A stretch of DNA of 64,000 bases from Butyrivibrio sp. WCD3002 (lineage in GTDB: Bacteria; Bacillota; Clostridia; Lachnospirales; Lachnospiraceae): the NCBI RefSeq assembly GCF_000424265.1, contig NZ_AUJO01000001.1:1-64000 (forward strand), written 5' to 3'. A program made the translations under genes and the position numbers. Every line of letters begins with the position of its first letter. Positions within the stretch are counted from its first letter, which is position 1. This document shows, one piece after another, positions 35,007 through 43,798 of the stretch. The notes under the pieces are model-generated. The model did not search any database. It was given only the letters and a program-made list of their open reading frames with translations, and was not told where the DNA came from.

Positions 35007-35759
35007 ATGATTGAAGCACTCAAGAATTTTGATGCTCAGAAAAAGATTGATGAAATAGTAGCATGGATAAGACAGTGGTTTGAGGAAAACGGAAGCGGCG
35101 CCAACGCTGTTATCGGACTTTCCGGCGGCAAGGATTCAACAATTGTTGCGGCTCTCCTTGTGAAGGCTCTTGGAAAAGGCCGAGTTGTGGGCGTACTTAT
35201 GCCTGACGGAGAGCAGAAGGATATAGACGATTCAAAGCGCGTTGCAGAGCTTCTTGATATAAAGCATTTCATAGTTAATATAAAGCCTGCTACGGAGGAA
35301 TTTTATGAAGCTCTTGAAAAAAGCGGCGCAGAGCTTTCAAGGGATGCAAGAATAAATACTCCGCCAAGAATCAGAATGACTACGCTCTATGCAATCGCAC
35401 AGTCACTTCCGGGAGGCGGAAGAGTTGCTAATACCTGCAATAAATCAGAGGACTATGTAGGTTACTCCACAAAGTACGGCGATGCTGCCGGAGATTTTAG
35501 TCCCTGCTCTGATTTTACGGTTACAGAGATGCGCATGATAGGTGATGCTTTGGGACTTCCATCTGAGCTAATTCATAAGACACCTTCAGACGGACTTTCC
35601 GGAATGTCGGATGAGGACAAGCTTGGTTTTACCTATGACGAGCTCGATACCTATATTTTTACAGGCGTTTGCGAGGATCAGGCCAAGAAGGAAAAGATCG
35701 AGCGACTTCACAGAATAAACCTTCATAAAATCCAGTTGATGCCTATGTTTCATCAATAA
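35007..35759 (+). CDS. nadE: Ammonia-dependent NAD synthase
   Basis: Converts nicotinic acid adenine dinucleotide to NAD using ATP and ammonia. The ATP-pyrophosphatase loop GLSGGKDST is at residues 38-46. NTCNKSEDYVGYSTKYGDAA and the DFSPCSDFTV segment match the deamido-NAD binding region. At 250 residues it is the short, ammonia-using type with no glutaminase domain. AGGAGG lies 13 bases before the ATG. A strong terminator follows. Confidence 0.96.
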   Translation: MIEALKNFDAQKKIDEIVAWIRQWFEENGSGANAVIGLSGGKDSTIVAALLVKALGKGRVVGVLMPDGEQKDIDDSKRVAELLDIKHFIVNIKPATEEFYEALEKSGAELSRDARINTPPRIRMTTLYAIAQSLPGGGRVANTCNKSEDYVGYSTKYGDAAGDFSPCSDFTVTEMRMIGDALGLPSELIHKTPSDGLSGMSDEDKLGFTYDELDTYIFTGVCEDQAKKEKIERLHRINLHKIQLMPMFHQ

Positions 35760-35784
35760 TCAGAAAAACTGAAGTAAATTGATC

Positions 35785-35827
35785 CAGCCATATTTTGATA
35801 ACCATTTTCAAAATATGGCTGCTTTTT
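35785..35827 (+). terminator. Terminator after nadE
   Basis: A perfect 13-bp stem CAGCCATATTTTG / CAAAATATGGCTG followed by CTTTTT. Confidence 0.9.
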
Positions 35828-35884
35828 ATATCTTCAAAATATAATTGCAAGTTTATTTAATATAAGAAGATAAATTTTCAAAAA

Positions 35885-35949
35885 ATAGCGCAAAAATCGA
35901 GCAAAATAACTGTTTAATTCTTGCGCTATCACTGTTTAGCCTTTAGAAT
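35885..35949 (+). promoter_or_regulatory. glgCD promoter with inverted-repeat operator
   Basis: Promoter TTGCGC (35921-35926), 17-bp spacer, TAGAAT (35944-35949). ATAGCGCAA (35885-35893) and TTGCGCTAT (35921-35929) are a perfect 9-bp inverted repeat; the right arm covers the -35 box. The arms are 36 bp apart, so a looping or two-site repressor could control glycogen synthesis. Confidence 0.55.
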
Positions 35950-36035
35950 AGAAATATGATGTGAGGGGAAAGTGTTAAGGTCTATTCTGAACACAGGCAC
36001 ATTAAATTCTATATATTCAAAGAGGGGTAATCAAT

Positions 36036-37190
36036 ATGGCACAAACCAATATGTTGGCTATGATTCTAGCCGGTGGTCGTGGAAGTAGATTGCATGACCT
36101 TACTAACAAGGTTGCCAAACCGGCTGTGGCGTACGGTGGTAAGTATCGAATCATCGATTTTCCGCTGAGTAACTGCGCAAACAGCGGAATCGACATTGTA
36201 GGAGTACTTACTCAGTACGAGTCAGTGCTTCTGAACAGTTATGTTGCGGCAGGCGGAAGATGGGGACTGGACACCAAGGACAGTGGTGTATTTGTTCTTA
36301 CGCCTAGAGAAAAGGCTGATTCAGGTCTGGACGTTTATCGCGGAACAGCTGATGCAATTTCTCAGAATATCGACTTTATCGATGCTTATGATCCTGAGTA
36401 TCTTCTGGTACTTTCAGGAGACCACATCTATAAGATGAACTATGACAAGATGCTGGCATTTCATAAGGCAAATAAGGCAGACGCAACTATCGCGGTGCGC
36501 GGAGTGCCTATTAAGGAAGCAAGCAGATTCGGTATCATGAATACCGGTAAAGATAATATGATCATCGAGTTTGAGGAAAAGCCCGCTAAGCCCAAGAGCA
36601 ATCTGGCTTCAATGGGTATCTATATCTTCAACTGGAAGACCATGAGGAAGATGCTTATTGAGGATATGAAGAATCCCAATTCCAGTCATGATTTTGGTAA
36701 GGACTTCATACCTGTAATGCTGAGTGAGGGCAAGGCTCTCTACGCATACGAATTCTCAGGCTACTGGAAGGATGTTGGAACTATCGATTCCCTTTGGGAA
36801 GCTAACATGGATCTTCTGGACAGTGAGAATGAGCTTGATCTGGATGATACATCCTGGAAGATTTATTCCGAGGATACAGGAATCACACCTGCTTATATTG
36901 CTGAGACAGCAAAGGTAGACAGGGCATATATTAACCAGGGCGCTGCCATTGGCGGAGAGGTTAAGAACTCTGTTATTTTCTCTAATGTAAAGATCGCACC
37001 CGGCGCTAAAGTCGTTGACTCTGTACTGATGCCGGGAGTAACAGTGCTTGAAGGGGCAACTGTTACAAGGGCACTCGTAGCCGACAATGTAAAGATCGGT
37101 AAGGATGCCAGGGTTGGAAGCAGTAAGAGCGAGGAAATCCTTCTCGTAGCAAAGAATGTGAAGGGGGAGGATAAAAATGGCAAAGAATAA
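36036..37190 (+). CDS. glgC: Glucose-1-phosphate adenylyltransferase, catalytic subunit
   Basis: Makes ADP-glucose for glycogen synthesis, the committed step. The nucleotidyltransferase domain starts [20 protein letters not shown] (residues 9-28) and contains [10 protein letters not shown] and [10 protein letters not shown]. The C-terminal left-handed beta-helix (about 290-370) shows hexapeptide repeats ([28 protein letters not shown]). At 384 residues it is normal. GAGGGG lies ahead of the ATG. It overlaps glgD by 14 bases. In Firmicutes GlgC and GlgD form a heteromer in which GlgC is catalytic. Confidence 0.96.
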   Translation: MAQTNMLAMILAGGRGSRLHDLTNKVAKPAVAYGGKYRIIDFPLSNCANSGIDIVGVLTQYESVLLNSYVAAGGRWGLDTKDSGVFVLTPREKADSGLDVYRGTADAISQNIDFIDAYDPEYLLVLSGDHIYKMNYDKMLAFHKANKADATIAVRGVPIKEASRFGIMNTGKDNMIIEFEEKPAKPKSNLASMGIYIFNWKTMRKMLIEDMKNPNSSHDFGKDFIPVMLSEGKALYAYEFSGYWKDVGTIDSLWEANMDLLDSENELDLDDTSWKIYSEDTGITPAYIAETAKVDRAYINQGAAIGGEVKNSVIFSNVKIAPGAKVVDSVLMPGVTVLEGATVTRALVADNVKIGKDARVGSSKSEEILLVAKNVKGEDKNGKE

Positions 37191-38298
37191 AGCTTTTGGT
37201 GTTATAAATTCAGCAGCAAATTATATAAGAGTAGAGGGACTTCATGATTACAGACCAATAGGTGCGTTTGCGTTCCTTGGACGTTTTCGTATGATCGATT
37301 TCCCTATTTCCAATTTCAGTAACAGTGGATTCGACAGAATTCATGTTTACCTTAACAGCAGACCACGTTCTATCGTTGAACATATCGGTTCCGGCCGTCA
37401 TTACAACATCAACTCCAAGAGGGGCGGTATACAGATGATGTTCACACAGAACAACGGTGCAAGCTCAATCTACAACACAGATATCAACGGATATCTTGAG
37501 AACATTGAGCAGATTGAGCGTATGCATCAGGACTACGTTGTTATAGCACCCAGCTACATGGTTTTCAAACAGAACTTCCAGGAACTTCTGGATGCGCATG
37601 TTGATTCCGGAACGGATGTCACTGTCTTGTACCACAAGGTTGATCAGGCAAAAGAGTACTTCAGAGGCTGTAACTGCATCACTCTTAACAAGCAGAAGGG
37701 CGTTCAGAAAATTGAGCGCAACATGGGCACTGCAAAGGATAAGCTTATCAGCATGGATACTTATGTAATGTCCAAGGAGATGTTCATATATCTTATTAAG
37801 AAGGCTAAGAGAGAGTCTTCTGCATATTCTCTGGCAGATATGATCGGTCTCGAGTGCAGCGATCTTGATATCAGAGGATATCAGCACAAAGGTTACTTCG
37901 CAGCTATAACAAGTCTGGATGATTATTATCGTTCAAACATGGAGCTGCTTGATTACTCAACATCGACGGATTTCTTTAAGGCAGACTGGCCCTTCTACAC
38001 AAGGACTACGGATGCATGTCCGTCACAGTACTTCCACGGTTCAAAGGTAACCAATTCGATGATATGTAATGCATGTCTTATTGAGGGTACTGTTGAGAAT
38101 TCAATTATTGGACGTAATGTTCACATCGGTAAGGGAGCGATAGTTAAAAATTCAATCATACTTGCTTATTCAGATATAGCAGATGGCGTATATATCGAGA
38201 ATGCTGTAATCGATAAGTGGGCTGATATAAAGAATGTCAAAAAGCTGGTATCAGATTCTATTACGCCTGCGTATGTAAAGAGGAATGACATTTTGTAA
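37177..38298 (+). CDS. glgD: Glucose-1-phosphate adenylyltransferase, GlgD subunit
   Basis: A 373-residue regulatory partner of GlgC. The fold is the same, but the N-terminal GGxGxR nucleotide loop is absent, as is usual for GlgD: the protein starts [38 protein letters not shown] and the C-terminal hexapeptide repeats ([20 protein letters not shown]) are clear. AAGGGGGAGG lies before the ATG, inside glgC, which implies translational coupling. A terminator follows, so glgCD is a two-gene operon and other glycogen genes lie elsewhere. Confidence 0.95.
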   Translation: MAKNKAFGVINSAANYIRVEGLHDYRPIGAFAFLGRFRMIDFPISNFSNSGFDRIHVYLNSRPRSIVEHIGSGRHYNINSKRGGIQMMFTQNNGASSIYNTDINGYLENIEQIERMHQDYVVIAPSYMVFKQNFQELLDAHVDSGTDVTVLYHKVDQAKEYFRGCNCITLNKQKGVQKIERNMGTAKDKLISMDTYVMSKEMFIYLIKKAKRESSAYSLADMIGLECSDLDIRGYQHKGYFAAITSLDDYYRSNMELLDYSTSTDFFKADWPFYTRTTDACPSQYFHGSKVTNSMICNACLIEGTVENSIIGRNVHIGKGAIVKNSIILAYSDIADGVYIENAVIDKWADIKNVKKLVSDSITPAYVKRNDIL

Positions 38299-38336
38299 AA
38301 CTTCCCTCCCTATATAGAGAAGTCTTACTAAAATTA

Positions 38337-38367
38337 CCGGCATGGCGCAAGCTGTGCCGGGTTTTTA
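38337..38367 (+). terminator. Terminator after glgD
   Basis: CCGGCA / TGCCGG outer stem with an inner GC-GCAA-GC tip, followed by GGTTTTT. Confidence 0.75.
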
Positions 38368-38412
38368 TAATATAGATGACCGGAGAATTTCCATAAATTA
38401 TGAGGGCGGAAT

Positions 38413-39780
38413 ATGGACTTTCAGGGATATGTAAATCTTGTAAATAAAGCGTGCTGTGTCATGTCCATAAAAAAGGATAAGAATGATATAGGTGAGATCA
38501 GGATAGTCTGTGCCAATGACATGTACAAAAAGTCAATGGGTGAAGACAGATATCATGACAATATGCTTTACAGTGACCTTGTGCCAAAGGACAGGAAATT
38601 TGACCAGTTTGTCTACGATACGGCAATAGAGGGAAAGCCCAGGCACACTTATGTTGAGACTAAGGCTTTGGAGTCATGGACCGATATGATACTGATTCCC
38701 CTTGTTCAGGATGAGGAATACGGTTATTGTCAGTTTATGTTTGAGTTTACCAAGGATCCCGATCCCGACAGGCTTGCCAATGTAAATATTGATACCGCAG
38801 CAGAGGTTATCAAGAATTGTGCTATTTTCAGGTCCGCGGATAATTTCCTTGTTGCGCTTTCAAGTGTTACGGAGAACCTCAGAAAAAAGAGCGATGCAGA
38901 AAGATGCGTTGTAATCGGCCTTCAGGAAGAAATTAAAAAGGTCTCGGTTCTCAGTGAGAGTATCATGGATGGCTATAAGCCCATGAGAGAAATCCTGCCT
39001 ACGATCCCCTATGAGGTTGTAACCTCATGGATAGATACGGTGGGCGACAGTAACTGCGTCATTGTATCAACGGAAGCCGATATGGCAGCTCTTGAAAAAA
39101 GAAACCCTGAATGGGTTAAGAGCCTCAGACATGAAGAGGTTTACAGCATCTGCTTTTATCCTATGTTCCAAAACAAAAGACCGATAGGATATCTTTACGT
39201 TGTCAATTTTGACACCATGAGACTTGCCGAGATAAAAGAGCTTATAGAGCTTACATCTTTTTTTACAACGTCCGAGCTCATAACCTATAACCTCATGAAA
39301 AAGCTTGAGGAAATGAGCAGCCTTGATATGCTTACCGGTGTTGCCAACAGAAACGCCATGAATAACCGCGTGGATCAGTTTGTGGTTGATGCTAATCTGT
39401 CCCATACGCCCTATGGTGTTGTTTACATTGATCTTAACGGCCTTAAAAGAGTAAATGACAGATATGGTCATGAGGCCGGAGACCAGATGCTTCTTAATGG
39501 TGCCCAGATAATTGCCTCGGTTTTCCGCGGTGATGAGGTATATCGTGCAGGCGGAGATGAATTTACTGTAATTTCTTTTGACAATGAAGAGGCATTTTAT
39601 GCTAAAGTAGAGAGGTTGAGGGATAAAATGTCTTATCCGAATGAAATTACCTGTGCGGCAGGTTCTTATTATGCGACAATCGGCGGAGATATCAGAAAAG
39701 CCATGAGCATAGCTGACGCAGCAATGTATCTGGATAAGGAAGTTTTTTATGAGGAGCATCCCGAACTGAAAAACAGATAA
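38413..39780 (+). CDS. Cytoplasmic GGDEF diguanylate cyclase
   Basis: A 455-residue soluble signalling protein, probably making cyclic di-GMP. Residues about 1-120 resemble a PAS domain and 135-300 a GAF-like domain. The GGDEF domain spans about 305-455 with DMLTGVANRNAMNNR and an intact GGDEF at 380-384. The inhibitory I-site (RxxD ending four residues before the arginine that precedes the motif) has Phe where Arg is expected, so product inhibition through the primary I-site is unlikely. There are no membrane segments. The PurF-like gene starts 24 bases downstream. The input signal is unknown. Confidence 0.92.
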   Translation: MDFQGYVNLVNKACCVMSIKKDKNDIGEIRIVCANDMYKKSMGEDRYHDNMLYSDLVPKDRKFDQFVYDTAIEGKPRHTYVETKALESWTDMILIPLVQDEEYGYCQFMFEFTKDPDPDRLANVNIDTAAEVIKNCAIFRSADNFLVALSSVTENLRKKSDAERCVVIGLQEEIKKVSVLSESIMDGYKPMREILPTIPYEVVTSWIDTVGDSNCVIVSTEADMAALEKRNPEWVKSLRHEEVYSICFYPMFQNKRPIGYLYVVNFDTMRLAEIKELIELTSFFTTSELITYNLMKKLEEMSSLDMLTGVANRNAMNNRVDQFVVDANLSHTPYGVVYIDLNGLKRVNDRYGHEAGDQMLLNGAQIIASVFRGDEVYRAGGDEFTVISFDNEEAFYAKVERLRDKMSYPNEITCAAGSYYATIGGDIRKAMSIADAAMYLDKEVFYEEHPELKNR

Positions 39781-39804
39781 CAGCAAAGATTTAGAGGAGG
39801 CATT

Positions 39805-41226
39805 ATGGGAGGATTTTTCGGAGTAGCATCACGTGAGAGTGCGGTTTTTGATCTTTTCTATGGAACCGACTATCATTCACATCTGGGCACACGCCGCGCA
39901 GGTCTTGCGGTATATGACAAAAAGAAGGGCTTTGACCGTTCTATTCACAACATTGAGAGATCTTATTTCAGACCTAAATTCGAGGACGACATGCTTCGAA
40001 TGGAGGGTAATCTTGGTATTGGCTGTATTTCTGACTTCGAGCCGCAGCCGCTCATCGTACGTTCACACCACGGCACCTATGCCATAACAACAGTAGGAAA
40101 AATCAATAATATCGACGAAATCACCAATAAGCTTTTTGCGGATAACAGATCCCACTTCCTTGAAATGAGTGGTGGTGACATCAATCCCACAGAGCTTGTT
40201 GCTTCTATAATTAACCAGAAGGTTACTATCGTTGAGGGTATCCGTTATGCTCAGGAGATCATTAAGGGCTCCATGACCATGCTGGTTATGACTCCGAATG
40301 GAATCTATGCAGCAAGAGACAGATACGGCAGAACCCCTGTGGAAATAGGCCACAAGGACGAGGGCTTCTGTGTTTGCTTTGAAAGCTTCTCATATTTAAA
40401 TCTTGGATACGATCCCTACAGGGAGCTTGGTCCAGGCGAGATAGCTTATATCACTCCGGAAAGCGTTGAGATAGTTGCTCCTGCCTTCGAGGAGATGAGA
40501 ATCTGTACATTCCTTTGGATTTACTATGGTTTCCCGGCATCTGCCTACGAGGGACTTAACGTAGAGGATGTGAGATATGGCTGTGGTAAAAAGCTTGCAC
40601 AGCGCGATATGCAAAGAGGTCTCCACCCTGATCTTGTAGCGGGGGTTCCGGATTCAGGTGTTGCGCACGCCATCGGATATTCCAATGCATCAGGCATCCC
40701 CTATTCAAGACCCTTTGTAAAATACACACCCACATGGCCCAGATCCTTTATGCCCACAGTTCAGGCAAGACGCGATCTGATAGCCAAGATGAAGCTTATT
40801 CCAATCAATCAGCTCATAAAAAATAAGAGCCTTCTTCTTATCGACGATTCAATCGTAAGAGGAACCCAGCTTCGTGAGACCACAGAGTTCCTGTATAAGA
40901 GCGGTGCCAGCGAGGTTCATATAAGACCTGCATGTCCTCCGCTTATTTACGGCTGTAAGTATCTTAACTTCTCAAGATCCAACTCTGAGATGGAGCTTAT
41001 CACAAGAAGAGTTATTGAGAAACTTGAGGGATATCCAAAGCCGGGAGAAGAGACTGTAAGAAAGTACACAGATCCCGATTCACCTCAGTATGAGGCAATG
41101 CTTGAAGAAATCAGGAAGGAGCTTAACTTTACATCACTTCATTATCACAGACTTGATGATATGGTGGAGGCTATTCCCATTGAACCCTGCAAGCTTTGTA
41201 CATATTGTTGGAGCGGAAAAGAGTGA
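39805..41226 (+). CDS. PurF-like phosphoribosyltransferase lacking the glutaminase cysteine
   Basis: A 473-residue paralogue of amidophosphoribosyltransferase. True PurF needs an N-terminal catalytic Cys after Met (or after a propeptide); here the protein begins MGGFFGVASRES, with Gly instead. The Asn-Gly oxyanion pair is also replaced (AITTVGKINN). The PRPP-binding loop is intact (LLLIDDSIVRGTQ). Cysteines near residues 235 and 375-380, and the C-terminal CKLCTYC, may hold an iron-sulfur cluster as in Bacillus PurF. The glutamine-amidotransferase half is therefore probably dead, leaving a phosphoribosyltransferase that uses ammonia or has another role. GAGGAGG precedes the ATG. Confidence 0.88.
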   Translation: MGGFFGVASRESAVFDLFYGTDYHSHLGTRRAGLAVYDKKKGFDRSIHNIERSYFRPKFEDDMLRMEGNLGIGCISDFEPQPLIVRSHHGTYAITTVGKINNIDEITNKLFADNRSHFLEMSGGDINPTELVASIINQKVTIVEGIRYAQEIIKGSMTMLVMTPNGIYAARDRYGRTPVEIGHKDEGFCVCFESFSYLNLGYDPYRELGPGEIAYITPESVEIVAPAFEEMRICTFLWIYYGFPASAYEGLNVEDVRYGCGKKLAQRDMQRGLHPDLVAGVPDSGVAHAIGYSNASGIPYSRPFVKYTPTWPRSFMPTVQARRDLIAKMKLIPINQLIKNKSLLLIDDSIVRGTQLRETTEFLYKSGASEVHIRPACPPLIYGCKYLNFSRSNSEMELITRRVIEKLEGYPKPGEETVRKYTDPDSPQYEAMLEEIRKELNFTSLHYHRLDDMVEAIPIEPCKLCTYCWSGKE

Positions 41227-41285
41227 TAAATACTACTTTTTTCAAAGTTTCAATAGCTTAATTGTACAAGAATACTGATTATTTT

Positions 41286-41315
41286 TTGAATAGTTTCACC
41301 AAAAAGCGATAAAAT
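41286..41315 (+). promoter_or_regulatory. Promoter of HU gene
   Basis: TTGAAT at 41286-41291 and TAAAAT at 41310-41315 with an 18-bp spacer, giving a leader of about 100 bases. Confidence 0.6.
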
Positions 41316-41421
41316 AGGGAAAAATTCGACTTCAAATGCTAAAAAAGGCTTGTTTTTCAATAATTTCAATGCTAACATAGTCAATGTAGCTAAATTTTCT
41401 TATTTTTTGGAGGAAAAAAAT

Positions 41422-41700
41422 ATGAACAAGACAGAATTAGTAGAAGCAATTGCAAAGGAGACAGGTCTTTCTAAGAAGGATTCTGAGAAGGCTGTTAAGG
41501 CTTTCGTTGATGTTGTTTCAAAGCAGCTTAAGAAGAAGGACAAGGTTCAGCTTGTTGGCTTTGGTACATTCGAGACATCTAAGAGAGCAGCTAGAACAGG
41601 TAAGAACCCTCAGACTGGCGAAAGCATAAAGATTCCTGCTTCAATCGCTCCTAAGTTTAAGGCTGGTAAGGCTCTTAAGGATCTTGTTAATAAGAAATAA
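41422..41700 (+). CDS. hup: HU-family nucleoid DNA-binding protein
   Basis: A 92-residue histone-like protein that bends DNA as a dimer. The N-terminal helices MNKTELVEAIAKETGLSKKD and the beta-arm region with GRNPQTGE-like KNPQTGESIKIPAS are typical, as is FKAGKALKDLV at the end. The open frame extends upstream to 41350, but the ATG at 41422 has GGAGGAAA and starts the conserved sequence. Codon bias is strong. It stands alone with its own promoter and terminator. Confidence 0.97.
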   Translation: MNKTELVEAIAKETGLSKKDSEKAVKAFVDVVSKQLKKKDKVQLVGFGTFETSKRAARTGKNPQTGESIKIPASIAPKFKAGKALKDLVNKK

Positions 41701-41732
41701 TCAAGAAGTAATCAAGAAATTGATGAAGAAGG

Positions 41733-41765
41733 CTGGCAGACATTATGTATGTCTGCCAGTTTTTA
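41733..41765 (+). terminator. Terminator of HU gene
   Basis: A perfect 11-bp stem CTGGCAGACAT / ATGTCTGCCAG followed by TTTTT. Confidence 0.9.
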
Positions 41766-41859
41766 TTTCCGGGTGTTTTCCCAAAAGCTAAGACCGTAAG
41801 TAATACTTTGTACATATCGTATTCATTAACTTTTTATAAAGCCTCTTTATTTTGTGTTT

Positions 41860-42082
41860 GCTATATGGTTATTTTGATAAAATAGTTATGTGACCATATG
41901 GCTTTTGGAAAAGCTTTTTATTATTTCTGGAAAGGGGGATGGCGCAGACGAAGGGCATTATATTCTAATATTATGGTTGGATACTTCTTACGAATGACAA
42001 GAATAAGAATATCTGGATGAAGACACAATAAAGTAATATGATAAAAGTCCTGCCTGCTCATATAGAGGGGCAGGGCTTTTTT
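41860..42082 (+). ncRNA. Orphan transcription unit, candidate small RNA
   Basis: The 477-base gap between HU and the HerA-like gene holds a promoter-like TAAAAT (41878-41883) inside an inverted repeat, GCTATATGGT / ACCATATGGC (41860-41869 and 41893-41902). About 190 bases later comes a clear terminator: GTCCTGCC / GGCAGGGC then six T, at 42047-42082. The only translatable frame with a binding site is a nine-codon one starting at 41941 after GGGGG. I see no known RNA family. It could be a regulatory RNA. Confidence 0.4.
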
Positions 42083-42177
42083 GCGCCCATTTTCCATGCA
42101 AATATGATAGACTAGAAGGGTATAGGGTATATCAAATTAGCATAAAAAAGCTAAAAATATAAACGGAGGGCATAGGT

Positions 42178-43779
42178 ATGGTAAAGGATGGCAAAATACT
42201 GGCGGCAAAGACCGGGGAAGGAGAGGAAATATTCCTGCTTCCTAAAATGGCCAACAGGCATGGGCTTATTGCAGGGGCAACAGGCTCAGGTAAGACAGTA
42301 ACCCTGAAGGTCCTGGCAGAATCCTTCAGTGATATGGGAGTGCCGGTTTTTCTTGCTGATGTTAAGGGCGACCTGGCAGGTATGATAAGTGAAGGCAGTG
42401 GCATGGAAGAGAGAATTGAGCGATTTGGTCTCTCTGGCACAGGATATGAATATAAAAAATACCCGGTTAATTTCTGGGATCTTTTCGGAGAAAAGGGAAT
42501 CCAGCTTCGTACCACGATTACAGAGATGGGCCCCATTCTTCTTTCAAGAATTTTAGGACTTAATGACCTTCAGTCCGATATCCTCACAATTGCGTTTAAA
42601 ATAGCAGATGACAATGGGTGGCTCCTTTTTGATACAAAGGATCTGAAGGCGCTTTTAAATGAGTTATCTGAAAATAATAAGGACTATGCTGCTGATTACG
42701 GCAAGATGAGTCCTGTTTCCATAAGTGCGATCATCAGAAGCGTTGTAGCTCTTGAGACTCAGGGTGGGGATAACTTCTTTGGTGAGCCGGCACTTAACCT
42801 TACAGACTGGTTTACAACAGATACAAACGGAAGAGGAATGATAAATATCCTTGATTCCGAGAGCCTTATCAACAACGGTGTTTTGTATTCTACATTCCTT
42901 CTGTGGATGCTTTCAGAGCTTTTTGAGACACTTCCCGAGGTGGGAGATCTTGAGAAGCCCAAGATGGTATTCTTCTTTGACGAAGCACATCTTCTTTTCA
43001 AGGATACCTCCAAGGCTCTGCTTGATAAGATAGAGCAGGTGGTTAAGCTCATCCGCTCAAAGGGTGTCGGCATTTACTTCATCACTCAGAATCCGAGAGA
43101 TATTCCGGACGGCGTCCTTGCGCAGCTTGGAAATAAGATTCAGCATGCTCTTCACGCTTATACTCCTGCAGATCAGAAGGCTGTTAAGGCAGCTGCTGAT
43201 TCCTTCAGGGAGAATCCTGATTTTAAGACCTTCGATGTAATCATGGAGCTTGGAACAGGAGAAGCTGTTGTTTCCTTCCTTGATGAGGGCGGTATTCCCA
43301 CAATTGCAAAAAGAGCATTTATCCTGCCTCCTCAGAGTAAGATTGGCACAATCGATGATGCTGCAAGAGACAATGCTATTAAGGGAAGTCTTCTTTACAG
43401 CAGATATTATAAAGCTGTGGACAATGACTCTGCCTACGAGATGCTTCTTAGAAAGGGCGTGATCGACGCCGAGGAAGCAGCAAAAGCAAAGGCAGAAGCA
43501 GAGGCAGCTAAGGCTAAGGCAAAGGAAGAAGCAGCCGCAGCAAAGGCTGCTGAGAGAGAAGCTGCCGCTGCTGCAAAGAAGGAAGAGAGAGAAAAGCAGC
43601 AGGCTGCAAATGCGAAAAAGCGCGCTGCCAAGGCCGTTGCCTCATCAGTTACAGGAACTGTTGGCAGAGAGGTCGGAAAATCAGTGGGCTCCGGCTTTGG
43701 TAAGTTCGGTAAGACCCTCGGCGGCAATCTTGGTGCCAGCCTTGGAAGAGGTATAATCGGAACCCTCTTTAAACTATAA
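42178..43779 (+). CDS. HerA-like P-loop ATPase (YjgR/DUF853 family)
   Basis: A 533-residue cytoplasmic ATPase of the HerA/FtsK superfamily, DUF853 branch. Walker A is GATGSGKT at residues 35-42. Walker B is FFFDEAHLLF near residue 265. The arginine/sensor region includes GIYFITQNPRDIPD. Residues about 430-490 form an Ala/Glu/Lys-rich coiled coil, followed by a Gly-rich tail (GREVGKSVGSGFGKFGKTLG). Family members are proposed DNA-translocating or helicase-like enzymes, but their role is unsettled. GGAGGG lies before the ATG. It precedes the glycan-modification genes by 20 bases, though a functional link is doubtful. Confidence 0.88.
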   Translation: MVKDGKILAAKTGEGEEIFLLPKMANRHGLIAGATGSGKTVTLKVLAESFSDMGVPVFLADVKGDLAGMISEGSGMEERIERFGLSGTGYEYKKYPVNFWDLFGEKGIQLRTTITEMGPILLSRILGLNDLQSDILTIAFKIADDNGWLLFDTKDLKALLNELSENNKDYAADYGKMSPVSISAIIRSVVALETQGGDNFFGEPALNLTDWFTTDTNGRGMINILDSESLINNGVLYSTFLLWMLSELFETLPEVGDLEKPKMVFFFDEAHLLFKDTSKALLDKIEQVVKLIRSKGVGIYFITQNPRDIPDGVLAQLGNKIQHALHAYTPADQKAVKAAADSFRENPDFKTFDVIMELGTGEAVVSFLDEGGIPTIAKRAFILPPQSKIGTIDDAARDNAIKGSLLYSRYYKAVDNDSAYEMLLRKGVIDAEEAAKAKAEAEAAKAKAKEEAAAAKAAEREAAAAAKKEEREKQQAANAKKRAAKAVASSVTGTVGREVGKSVGSGFGKFGKTLGGNLGASLGRGIIGTLFKL

Positions 43780-43798
43780 ACAGATTGAGAGCGATTTT

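Noticed and set aside
39067..39786. A 239-codon minus-strand frame opposite the GGDEF gene
   Set aside because: The plus-strand frame has an intact GGDEF domain and ribosome binding site; the opposite frame has no recognisable feature.
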